Shown here piece by piece: positions 1 through 6,279 of a DNA stretch of 14,364 nt. Both the position numbers and the translations under genes were made by a program. Under the pieces are notes generated by a model. It had not been told where the DNA came from, made no database searches, and saw nothing but the letters and a program-made list of their open reading frames with translations. Positions within the stretch are counted from its first letter, which is position 1. Each line of letters opens with the position of its first letter. Origin of the DNA: JAAURS01 sp031362245 (GTDB lineage Bacteria; Cyanobacteriota; Cyanobacteriia; Thermosynechococcales; Thermosynechococcaceae); NCBI GenBank assembly GCA_031362245.1, contig JANLSD010000243.1, positions 1 through 14,364 on the forward strand. Reading direction: 5' to 3'.

Positions 1-60
1 GATGACCGCCTAATGCTTACAGCAACTGGGTTATGGAACTTTTATTTGGAAGCTGCATAA
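1..60 (+). CDS. possible C-terminal end of a gene cut by the left edge
   Basis: Frame 1 is open from the first base and ends in TAA at 58-60, giving about 19 residues (DDRLMLTATGLWNFYLEAA). The composition looks protein-like, but the stretch is too short to assign to a family and could be chance. The next 218 bases up to the glutathione S-transferase gene show no supported gene. Confidence 0.3.
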   Translation, partial: DDRLMLTATGLWNFYLEAA

Positions 61-278
61 CTTGGAGAGCCAGGGAAGAAGGTATAAGAAAAGATAGGTT
101 GTGAAAGGGTTTCAGGTCTTTTTATAAAGCAACAGCTCTAACAATCGCCGAGAGTCGATCGGTTATGATGCAAAGAATATTTGTGGGGGGAGTTGAACAA
201 CGTTATGCGGCGTAGTTGGCTAGATTTAATTCTGCTTTGACCCCATAGTTGACAGTTAGACATCAGGAGAAGTGATCA

Positions 279-929
279 ATGAGCCTTACATTTTATTTTG
301 CTCCCATGTCCACCGCAAGTATCACCGAAGCGGTTCTTGCTGAACTTGACATCCCTTTCGATCTTGTAACACTCAATATCAGCAGTGGAGACACCAGAAA
401 ACCGGAATTTCTGAAGATTAACCCAAACGGAAGAGTCCCCGCGATCGTGCATGAAGGAGTCGCGATCTGGGAGTCTTCAGCGATCACGATGTACCTCGGT
501 GAAGTCTTTGGTGTGGATAAAAAGCTTTATCCCACCCCAGGCCCAAAGCGCGGCGAAGCAATGAAATGGATTGCTTGGAGCAACGTCACCTTTGCAGAGC
601 CAGCTAGCCGATTATTCGCATCCTTGCCGCCTGAAATGCAGGGAGATGCAGAAACCAACTCGCAAGAAAAAGTAGCCCCAGAGATGAAAAGTGCTGTCGC
701 AATGGAGAAAGAAAAGGCGGATCTTATCGACTGTCTCAGAATTCTCAACGGCGGGTTGGAAGGAAGATCGTTTTTGATTGGAGACTATAGCCTCGCGGAC
801 ACACATCTGCAAGGGATTGTTGGCTGGATCGGTTCCATGGACATCGATCTGACCCCTTTTCCTAACGTCACAGGGTGGTTGAAGCGCTGCTACGAGCGTC
901 CTGCGATCGTGAAACTGATGCAAGGCTGA
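279..929 (+). CDS. glutathione S-transferase family protein
   Basis: A 216-aa soluble protein with the two-domain glutathione S-transferase layout. The thioredoxin-like N-terminal domain (about residues 1-80) has the YFAPMSTAS segment where the catalytic Ser/Thr/Tyr of this family sits, the cis-proline motif NPNGRVPAIV (Pro54), and ESSAI (Glu65-Ser66), which in relatives holds the gamma-glutamyl part of glutathione. The C-terminal helical domain (about 90-216) ends in a YERPAIVKLM segment typical of the family. The ATG is supported by AGGAGA at 265-270, 8 bases upstream. Such proteins conjugate glutathione to electrophiles or act in redox repair; the substrate cannot be read from the sequence. 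The gene stands alone, with no obvious partner and no clear terminator after it. Family assignment is firm; the class is not decided. Confidence 0.92.
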   Translation: MSLTFYFAPMSTASITEAVLAELDIPFDLVTLNISSGDTRKPEFLKINPNGRVPAIVHEGVAIWESSAITMYLGEVFGVDKKLYPTPGPKRGEAMKWIAWSNVTFAEPASRLFASLPPEMQGDAETNSQEKVAPEMKSAVAMEKEKADLIDCLRILNGGLEGRSFLIGDYSLADTHLQGIVGWIGSMDIDLTPFPNVTGWLKRCYERPAIVKLMQG

Positions 930-1004
930 GACTGAAAATAGCTACCTCAGCTCGTTAGAAGTCTTAGCGATCGCCAGCCCCAATGATGCTAAAGCCAATC
1001 CCAA

Positions 1005-1063
1005 AGCCCCAGCTCTAGCCAACCGAAGGCGCGGGGGCTGAAGCAAAGGCAAAGCTAGGGCTA
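1005..1063 (+). repeat. diverged partial copy of the HIP1-linked repeat
   Basis: The stretch beginning AGCCCCAGCTCTAGCCAACC and continuing CGAAGGCGCGGGGGCTGAAG resembles the front half of the copy at 2030-2066 (CCAGCCCCAGCAAATCCGAA then GCGGGGTGCCGAAG). It also contains a GCAAAGCTA core. Similarity is partial and was found by eye. Confidence 0.4.
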
Positions 1064-1170
1064 TTGCGGGAGAGATGGCTGAGGCTTTGGCGGCGGTGAG
1101 GCGTTGGAAATGCGATCGCCCTAGCCCCCGCCATGTCCTCGTCTGCTTGGCCTTCGATATCTTCGGAAAT

Positions 1171-1320
1171 GCGATCGCCCTTACTTCAGCAAATCGAAAG
1201 GATGCCGGAGTGACTGCTACTTTCGGCAAAGTTATCGTGAGGTGATCGCCCTTCTCTAACCCAAGAAGTTCGAGGGGGTGCCGGAGGTGCGGTCATTTAC
1301 CCAAAGCTACCGCAAGGTGA
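1171..1320 (+). repeat. two head-to-tail diverged repeat units of about 72-78 bp
   Basis: Unit A (1171-1242) and unit B (1243-1320) each start at a (GC)GATCGCCCTT or GTGATCGCCCTT sequence, pass through an (A)AG(A)A(A)..GCCGGAG block, and end in a CAAAG(C/T)TA(C/T)CG core. The same order recurs at 2013-2095. Compare TTCGGCAAAGTTATCG (1222-1237), TTACCCAAAGCTACCG (1297-1312) and TTCCGCAAAGCTACAG (2077-2092). The copies are degenerate, so this is an old dispersed repeat built around HIP1-like sites, not a recent duplication. Confidence 0.55.
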
Positions 1321-1537
1321 TCGACCACCTAGGCAACAGCGACCGTCCTTCATGAGCCGCCATGCCCATTGAGTTGGGAAAGATCATGGGAGGGAGTACC
1401 TACAGTTAGACCATCAAATCATCCCCAATTTTCAGTGGGAGAGTTTGCGCTGAGATATGACGGTTGGCACAACCCTTTAGCTAAGCAGAAGCTTTACGTT
1501 TGCTGGGAGTTGGTCAGCTTGCTTATCCCTTGGAAAG

Positions 1538-1786
1538 TTAGCAATAAAACTCGTTTCTATTCAGTCGTATTTCCCCAAAATCGGGTACCCATGCTAGCCA
1601 AACGTCTTTCGATTCCTGACAAAGTAGCAGTGCTTCATCAAAGCTCATGTCTGTGGGCAACCGCATTAGCTTCACCCACGCATCTCGGTTATAGACAATG
1701 TGGCAAACCGGATACCAGACAGGTGCGATCTCATTCTTCAAACCCTGTCTTATAGATCTAGTTGGAGGATTAAGTTGAAGTTGCAT
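1538..1786 (-). CDS. small hypothetical protein, 82 aa
   Basis: This 82-aa frame reads like a real protein, unlike the overlapping plus-strand frame. The core IAPVWYPVCHIVYNRDAW, followed by LMRLPTDMSFDEALLLC and DVWLAWVPDFGEIRL, has balanced composition, regular hydrophobic spacing and several tryptophans. I have an unverified impression of similar small unannotated proteins in cyanobacteria. No signal peptide or membrane segment is visible and I cannot assign a function. The start is supported by AGAGG on the minus strand just upstream of the ATG, at 7-base spacing. The first 20 or so residues are polar and may be disordered; Met42 and Met47 are less likely starts. The gene is isolated between repeat-rich stretches, with a perfect inverted repeat about 100 bases upstream of its start. 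Confidence 0.6.
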   Translation of the reverse strand: MQLQLNPPTRSIRQGLKNEIAPVWYPVCHIVYNRDAWVKLMRLPTDMSFDEALLLCQESKDVWLAWVPDFGEIRLNRNEFYC

Positions 1787-1886
1787 CGTCTACCTCTGTG
1801 TGACTAAGGTGTCATGCGACTTAAAGAAAGTCACTCAATTTCAAACAAAAGAATTAAAAGAGAATGATTTGATTCTGTAATCTATG

Positions 1887-1922
1887 ATACAAAACTATGT
1901 CTTGATTGTTAGGGTTTTGTAT
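1887..1922. repeat. 9-bp perfect inverted repeat upstream of the 82-aa gene
   Basis: ATACAAAAC at 1887-1895 is the exact reverse complement of GTTTTGTAT at 1914-1922, with an 18-base loop. It lies 101 to 136 bases upstream of the minus-strand start at 1786. It could be an operator for a dimeric regulator or an RNA hairpin in the leader; no regulator is known. Confidence 0.5.
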
Positions 1923-1980
1923 TGCAACTTTACGTGGTGACATTATCGTAAATCACCATTACCCAATATAAAGTTGGAGT

Positions 1981-2012
1981 CTTGAAGCTAAAGCTGAGGC
2001 GTGAGCTTCAAG
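1981..2012. repeat. 9-bp perfect inverted repeat at the repeat boundary
   Basis: CTTGAAGCT (1981-1989) and AGCTTCAAG (2004-2012) form a perfect stem with a 14-base loop. The hairpin sits where AT-rich sequence changes to GC-rich repeat sequence, so it may mark the end of a small repetitive element. It has no T-tract and is not a typical terminator. Confidence 0.4.
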
Positions 2013-2127
2013 GAGTATCGCCCTTCTCCGGCCCAGCCCCAGCAAATCCGAAGCGGGGTGCCGAAGTCCTGTCATTTTCCGCAAAGCTACAGCAAAGCGA
2101 TCTCCACTCCCAAGCAAAAGCGATCGC
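2013..2127 (+). repeat. further copy of the HIP1-linked repeat, ending at a HIP1 octamer
   Basis: It starts GTATCGCCCTTCTCC (2015), continues through CCAGCAAATCCGAAGCGGGG and TGCCGAAG to the TTCCGCAAAGCTACAG core, and runs to AAAAGCGATCGCCC with HIP1 at 2120-2127. It aligns by eye with units A and B at 1171-1320 on the same strand, about 0.8 kb away, with the 82-aa gene between them. Confidence 0.5.
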
Positions 2128-2383
2128 CCTTCTTCAGCAGCTAGGCGATCACCCCTGCATCAGCTTGCCCCCGCAGCTTAAGCCAGCGGATGCCAAGCCA
2201 GAGCCAAATCTTGCCTTGTAAAACGGGGTGCGATTGTTAAGCTTACTTGCGTTTGGCAGGGCGATCTCGGTAGGTACACCCAGATCGGGGATAGAGGGTA
2301 ATAAACCTAACAATTGAAAAGAGCAACTTTTGACGAATTTTTGCGAGGCCATACACTCCCACTACTCAAAAACATAGAGCCTT

Positions 2384-4354
2384 TCACCATACTTTTGGAA
2401 ATTTCATCCTCCCTAATCCATGGCGTTTCTTCCAAAATAATAGCTGAGGATTTTGTGGGTCAACTTTTTCCAAAAGGCTGAGCCAGGAACCCGCAACATC
2501 TAGCTTCTTTTGCGCTACCAATAATTCGATCTGTGCATCGCAAAAAGCTCGAAATTCTAAAATATGAAAGCGATCGCGTGAAATAAAGGGTTTCAAAAGT
2601 TTTTCAGCAGAGTCTAAGTCGCCTTCCTGGACAAATATCTTTGCTGCGGCTGCACAACCAAAAACATAGTTTGGAAAACGAGTAGCAATATCGCGAATAA
2701 TACTGAACCCTTCCTCTTCGCGATTCTGATTGACGTAGGCGACTGCGAGATTATTCAGCAAATCGGGAGAGTCTGGAGCCAGTTCTAGGGCTTGAATTAG
2801 AAGTGGTTCTGCATCCTTGGCTTGGTCATTGTCACCTGTTTTTAAAAGATGCAGTGCCTCTTCCAATAAAGCGTTGACTTCACTCGAATGGAGAGATACA
2901 GACTCGGAATATAACTCATAGGCCATCACCAAGATGTCGCGCCATTCGCCCCCAATCCACATTCGGTTGCTTTCTTTCGAAAGAAGTTTATGTTTTACAG
3001 CAAGAGCTGAAGCGCGATTGCGCAACTTGTCGCTACCGTTTTGGCTGAGCGCAAAGTCCGCGATCATCGCGAGCAACTCCGGCGTTTCTAGCTGCTCAGC
3101 GGTGCTGAGAACAAACTCTTGCCCTTGAGGCCCGCCCCGCTCCAAAATGATTGGCAGAATGCTCATCGTATCTGGGTGGTCATCCAAGAAAGCCTTAAAT
3201 GCCAAAGTCAAACTGCCGGATTTTGAGGAATTGAGATTGTTCTCCACTGTCTGGCGCATCACTCGGACTGACTTGGGCATCATCCATTGTTCCAAGCTAA
3301 AAGGCCATGCCCCGTGTTGTTGCCCAATACTGTTCTGGATATCGTCAAGATTTTCTTGAGCGAGCGAAAAGGAAGGATCGATTTTAACCGCTCTCTTCCA
3401 TTGAGCGATCGCGCGTTTTTTGTCTCCTGTCCTGGCGAGTGCTACAGCAGCCCAGTGATAGAACATGACATTTGTGGGCGAGCCATGCTGATCGTCGCCT
3501 AGAGCCTGCTCAAAAACTTCAACCACGCTCGCATCTTCAGCGAGATAAGTGAGTCCTTCAATCTTTTTAGTCCAACCGTCCCAGGCATCATTTTGAGCAG
3601 TTTTGAGCATTACGCCGAAGAGCCTAGCCGCCTCAGTGTTGCCCGATACCACTTGAAATTTAACCAGATTAGCGAGGGCATGGGTGTTGTCGGGTTCAGT
3701 CTCCAAAACGGCTTGGGCGGTTGAGATCGCAGTTTCAGCATCCTCCTGTAACCAGGCAATCAGGCTGAGGTTATTGTATGCAGCTGAAAAGCCTGGATAT
3801 TTTTGCAGCACTTCCTCTTCAGTTGTGCGAGCGATCGCAAAGTCCCCTTGTTCTAAATAAGCTTGTGCTAACTCATGAAGGGTCGTAATTTCCAACGCCT
3901 CGTCGTTGCTCATGTCAAAGTCATCTAAAAGATCCTGAACCACAGGTTCCAAAGATTTTACTAAATCCCTGACTTGAGGGGCAAAATCATGATTTGGGTT
4001 CAATGCCAAGGCTTGACGGAAGGTTCGCATCGCCAACATCGGGTGTTGGTTCTTAAAGAAAGCTCCTCCCAGAGCATAGGCAGCGTCGTCATTGTATGGG
4101 CTTGCTGCGAGCAGACCCATACAAGCTTTTTGATAAAGCTGGGTTTGGCCCGTCTCAAAGGATGCCTCACTTAGAAATTCCCAAACTTTCCTATTTTGGG
4201 GAAACTGCTGAGTGAGCGGGAGTAAAATCTCGCAGGCACCGACCCAATCTTGCTCAATAATGCGCTTTTCTGCCCGTCGAAGTTCTACATTGATATTCCT
4301 GGCTCCAAAGCCGAGCGGTATGGACTTAACGAGTTTCTTTTTACCTTTAGCCAT
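2384..4354 (-). CDS. tetratricopeptide-repeat (TPR) protein, 656 aa
   Basis: A long helical-repeat protein. TPR-type helix pairs are visible at about residues 28-120 (with RTFRQALALNP), 155-225 (LHELAQAYLEQGDFAIA then AAYNNLSLIAWLQEDAETAI), 295-330 (AVALARTGDKKRAIAQWKRA) and 495-590 (EPLLIQALELAPDSPDLLNN). The central part (about 345-470) is helical but lacks the TPR consensus and may be another helical fold. There is no signal peptide or membrane segment; the N-terminus is basic (MAKGKKKLVK). TPR proteins act as protein-protein scaffolds; the partner is unknown and nothing nearby names it. No good Shine-Dalgarno precedes the ATG, but the Met-Ala start followed by a Lys-rich tail looks natural. 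HIP1 sites at 2570, 3405 and 3831 show it is a long-term resident. A perfect 12-bp inverted repeat and then an insertion sequence lie directly upstream. Confidence 0.88.
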   Translation of the reverse strand: MAKGKKKLVKSIPLGFGARNINVELRRAEKRIIEQDWVGACEILLPLTQQFPQNRKVWEFLSEASFETGQTQLYQKACMGLLAASPYNDDAAYALGGAFFKNQHPMLAMRTFRQALALNPNHDFAPQVRDLVKSLEPVVQDLLDDFDMSNDEALEITTLHELAQAYLEQGDFAIARTTEEEVLQKYPGFSAAYNNLSLIAWLQEDAETAISTAQAVLETEPDNTHALANLVKFQVVSGNTEAARLFGVMLKTAQNDAWDGWTKKIEGLTYLAEDASVVEVFEQALGDDQHGSPTNVMFYHWAAVALARTGDKKRAIAQWKRAVKIDPSFSLAQENLDDIQNSIGQQHGAWPFSLEQWMMPKSVRVMRQTVENNLNSSKSGSLTLAFKAFLDDHPDTMSILPIILERGGPQGQEFVLSTAEQLETPELLAMIADFALSQNGSDKLRNRASALAVKHKLLSKESNRMWIGGEWRDILVMAYELYSESVSLHSSEVNALLEEALHLLKTGDNDQAKDAEPLLIQALELAPDSPDLLNNLAVAYVNQNREEEGFSIIRDIATRFPNYVFGCAAAAKIFVQEGDLDSAEKLLKPFISRDRFHILEFRAFCDAQIELLVAQKKLDVAGSWLSLLEKVDPQNPQLLFWKKRHGLGRMKFPKVW

Positions 4355-4395
4355 ATCTATTCAGTTGGAATTCAAGATGTTATCCACGCCCTTAT

Positions 4396-4444
4396 CACAA
4401 TCATAGCCCTGGATGTATGGGATGCTTCCATTGCTATGATTGTG
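4396..4444. repeat. 12-bp perfect inverted repeat upstream of the TPR gene
   Basis: CACAATCATAGC (4396-4407) is exactly matched by GCTATGATTGTG (4433-4444) with a 25-base spacer. It lies 42-90 bases upstream of the minus-strand start codon at 4354, where a promoter, operator or leader hairpin is expected. No candidate regulator is visible in the window. Confidence 0.55.
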
Positions 4445-4535
4445 GCTGCGAGACTCTTGAGTGATCTGACCTACCGCAAGCTGATCGCAACACCCACCGC
4501 CTCATAAAACCCACCCTTTTGCCTCTTCTCCAGCC

Positions 4536-4554
4536 GGCACTGATCGGTTAAACC
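4536..4554 (+). repeat. left terminal inverted repeat of the insertion sequence
   Basis: GGCACTGATCGGTTAAACC; pairs with the repeat at 5600-5618 (15 of 19 identical after reverse complement). Confidence 0.7.
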
Positions 4555-4559
4555 GTGAT

Positions 4560-4568
4560 TGCTATAAT
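4560..4568 (+). promoter_or_regulatory. extended -10 promoter of the transposase
   Basis: TGCTATAAT is a perfect extended -10 element (TG-N-TATAAT), 26 bases before the transposase ATG at 4595. No good -35 is seen at 16-18 bp spacing, where the left terminal repeat lies; extended -10 promoters often do without one. Confidence 0.5.
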
Positions 4569-4594
4569 ACTCTGGTAGATTAGGTTCTAAAGCA

Positions 4595-5606
4595 ATGAAA
4601 TGTGTGTATTGCGAGAGTGAAGGCGTCGTCAAGAATGGAAAAGACCAAGCATCTGGACAGATCATTCAGACGTACCGTTGTAATGAGTGCGGGCGACGAT
4701 TCAACGAGCGCAGCGGCACCCCAATGTCAAGACTGCGCACCTCATCAGAAACGAAAGCTACGCACAAAGATTGCGCCCTCGCGATGAAAGTCAGAAGCGA
4801 AGGACTTGGCATCAGAGCCACAGGCAGAGTTTTGGAAAAGTCCCCCGCAAGCATCATCACCTGGGAGAAACGCTTATCAGCCCAGAGTCCAAATTGGTCG
4901 CCTCCTGCGCCCGAAGGGAGTGAGATAACGCTAGAAGGAGATGAAGTTTATACTCGCGTGGGCGAGAACCTTCCCCCCCTCAGCCTCTGAGGGGGGGAAG
5001 GTTCACTTTATCGAGAGAACCAGTCGCTATTGGGTGGAGGCCCAAGCCGGACTTAAAAATGCATCTTTGTTTGAGAAAGGGGTTACAGCCGCCTGGAATT
5101 GGGCTAGCCCTAGTCAATGGGTTCGATGGTTTACAGACGGTGAACGACGCTACGGCAAAGAATTATGGAAACTTGCCAGTGTGTACCTCACTCAAAGTGA
5201 AACGACCCAAGCCTATGAATATCGAAAAGTCTGGCGAGAAGGCTTAGAAGTAGCAATGAAGGTCAAAGGGTCTCAAGGAACGCCTCATATTGAGTGGCTT
5301 AGGCAAGAACATCCCTTTACCGCCATCAGTGCTAAATCAGAGGTGCATGCCAATCACAATGAGGCTCACAATAGTTCCCTCAGACGAAGATCCAGTGCTT
5401 ATCACAGACGCCAGAATCACTATGCCAAAATTGTTGAAGGACTACAGCGGTCTTTGAACGTGCAGCGGTTGATCCATAACTGGGTTAGGCCCCATTGGGG
5501 ATTAGAGAAAAACCAGACACCAGCCATGGCGATGGGCTATCTTGAGCGACCTGTCACAATGCTTGAACTCCTATCCTCTAGAGGATTTCAGTGTATCACG
5601 CCTTAG
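4595..5606 (+). pseudogene. IS1-like transposase, frame broken at a C7 run
   Basis: The protein is split over two frames. The first part (4595-4990, 131 aa) has a zinc ribbon (Cys3, Cys6, Cys29, Cys32), a helix-turn-helix region (about residues 60-95) and the first catalytic acid in TLEGDEVYTRVGENLPP (Asp116). The second part continues from about 4975 to 5606 in the +1 frame with WFTDGERRYG (second Asp) and HNEAHNSSLRRR (catalytic Glu), matching the DDE pattern of IS1-type transposases. Removing one C from the C7 run at 4973-4979 joins both into 336 aa with Asp116, Asp181 and Glu256. The ATG at 4941 is therefore an artefact of the frame, not a second gene. Classical IS1 uses a -1 shift on an A-run; here +1 (or -2) is needed, so I favour a mutation over programmed frameshifting, though slippage on C7 could still yield some full-length product. 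A misread homopolymer is also possible. IS1 family is my best assignment; the length exceeds classical IS1 transposase. Confidence 0.75.
4966..5004. repeat. perfect 18-bp palindrome inside the transposase gene
   Basis: GAACCTTCCCCCCCTCAG (4966-4983) is exactly complementary to 4987-5004, leaving a 3-base loop (CCT). The stem contains the C7/G7 runs at which the transposase frame breaks. Confidence 0.85.
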
Positions 5607-5618
5607 CTGATCAGTGCC
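5600..5618 (-). repeat. right terminal inverted repeat of the insertion sequence
   Basis: Reverse complement reads GGCACTGATCAGCTAAGGC, pairing with 4536-4554. It contains the transposase stop codon. Confidence 0.7.
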
Positions 5619-5706
5619 TGCCATCGTCAGAATGGAGGCCAAATTCGTCATGGGCTGTTACCCAAAAAAACCTGTTTTTAAGCCATGCCGTTTTCTCTTC
5701 TCCTAT

Positions 5707-5817
5707 AAATACGTCCTAGGCAAACTCCCTAGGGCTATCGATGTTCCAGGGTTTGGATTGCATCGCTTGAAAGGGAGTGAACAGCAAAGATGGTCTATCA
5801 ATCGTATTGAGATTTAA
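5707..5817 (+). pseudogene. relic of a HigB/RelE-type toxin
   Basis: The frame ending at TAA 5815-5817 contains LGKLPRAIDVPGFGLHRLKG followed by SEQQRWSIN. This fits the central segment of HigB-like host-inhibition toxins (pattern: L..L..A..IDIPGF.LH.LKG...G.WSI.VNGNWRITF). The N-terminal part is not recognisable upstream, the expected NWRITF end is lost or scrambled after WSIN, and no HigA-type antitoxin gene follows. I read it as a decayed remnant of a toxin-antitoxin module. It starts about 90 bases from the end of the insertion sequence, so the module may have been broken by mobile DNA. The assignment rests on memory of the family pattern, not on a search. Confidence 0.5.
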
Positions 5818-5874
5818 TTTTCGTTAACCCTTTCATTTTTAATTCACGAAAGCAGCAATATTCAATGACTTACT

Positions 5875-6002
5875 CTAGGGGGCACCTCTAAAAATAGATT
5901 TTCTTAAGAATATATTGGCTGCAACCACTATTAGCCCGTACTATATTCTCAATAGAGCCATACTATTCTCAACAAGAATATATTAATCGAGGTGCCCTAG
6001 GG
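5875..6002. mobile_element. MITE-like element with short terminal inverted repeats
   Basis: GGGCACCTC (5880-5888) faces its exact complement GAGGTGCCC (5989-5997). CTAGGG flanks both ends (5875-5880 and 5997-6002), compatible with a CTAG target duplication of the kind made by some IS5-type elements. The interior is AT-rich, non-coding, and holds a direct repeat AAGAATATATT (5906-5916, 5974-5984). Total size is about 118-128 bp. This has the look of a non-autonomous element; no matching transposase is in the window. Confidence 0.5.
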
Positions 6003-6279
6003 TTCGTTATTTTTCGTTACTTATTCTTGATTTTCAGAGTTTTACTATGCTAACTTTAGAGTCGAAGTGCTATCTGTTTATACAGGCTTTGCTAAACTAA
6101 CTTTTTTAGATGGAGAAGAGAGACATTCGCTTGGGTTAGCAAGCCTTATAAGTATAGTTTGCCAGTAATAATAGAAGTATTGTTGCTAATTTTTCGAGAT
6201 TTTCTTGATAACAGTTCGACCTTTAAGTTTATGAGTCCTGGGTTAAATTGCCAATATCTTTAGAGGTGCAATTGATTCG
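6003..6279 (+). promoter_or_regulatory. leader and probable promoter region of the eCIS operon
   Basis: 277 AT-rich bases without a gene separate the MITE-like element from the first eCIS gene. It contains an imperfect inverted repeat, GGCTTTGCTAA (6085-6095) against TTAGCAAGCC (6136-6145), one bulged base, 40-base loop. A weak promoter candidate is TTGCTA (6183-6188), 18 bases, GATAAC (6207-6212). A ribosome site AGAGGTG (6262-6268) precedes the ATG at 6280. The promoter call is tentative; the region as the operon's regulatory leader is a reasonable inference from layout. Confidence 0.45.

Larger units (their letters stand above)
930..1537. other. gene-poor stretch with HIP1 sites and degenerate repeats
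   Basis: I find no convincing gene here. HIP1 octamers lie at 967, 1112 and 1171. The open frames in this stretch translate to low-complexity Ala/Leu/Arg-rich sequence, as expected of GC-rich repeats rather than of a protein. The repeat units are listed separately. From about 1340 to 1537 I see nothing recognisable. Confidence 0.6.
1787..2383. other. intergenic stretch: AT-rich leader, then repeat-derived sequence
   Basis: Bases 1787-1980 are AT-rich and carry the upstream region of the minus-strand 82-aa gene. From 1981 to about 2170 the sequence switches abruptly to GC-rich repeat-type sequence with a HIP1 site at 2120. Bases 2171-2383 hold no gene I can support. The open frames here give low-complexity translations such as IALLQQLGDHP, which I read as translated repeats. 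No clear terminator for the minus-strand TPR gene was seen between 2300 and 2383. Confidence 0.5.
4536..5618 (+). mobile_element. IS1-like insertion sequence, about 1.08 kb
   Basis: Terminal inverted repeats begin GGCACTGATC: 4536-4554 on the left and the reverse complement of 5600-5618 on the right match at 15 of 19 positions, with the outer 10 identical. A transposase fills the interior and its stop codon (5604-5606) lies inside the right repeat, as is common in compact insertion sequences. I could not find a convincing 8-9 bp target duplication flanking these ends, so the insertion is either old or the exact tips differ by a few bases. It contains no HIP1 site. Confidence 0.75.

Noticed and set aside
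925..951. Stem GCTGAG/CTCAGC after the glutathione S-transferase as a terminator
   Set aside because: Only 6 bp with a 15-base loop and no T-tract.
942..1229. 95-aa minus-strand frame
   Set aside because: Low-complexity Ala/Leu/Arg translation across HIP1 sites and degenerate repeats; no ribosome site seen.
1369..1755. 128-aa plus-strand frame
   Set aside because: It overlaps the minus-strand 82-aa frame, which has a far more protein-like composition and a ribosome site; the plus frame has no such support.
1982..2221. 79-aa plus-strand frame
   Set aside because: Translation of the HIP1-linked repeat; begins inside the hairpin at the repeat boundary and shows no domain.
4250..4507. 85-aa plus-strand frame with a hydrophobic end
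   Set aside because: The first third is antisense to the TPR gene and the rest covers the inverted repeat upstream of that gene; no start signal. The hydrophobic run alone is not enough.
4941..5606. Second half of the transposase as a separate gene with its own ATG
   Set aside because: The first dozen residues are the wrong frame of the first half; the natural protein continues from the first frame after removal of one C.
4525..5629. Target-site duplication of the IS1-like element
   Set aside because: The 8-9 bases flanking either plausible pair of tips do not match, so I do not claim one.
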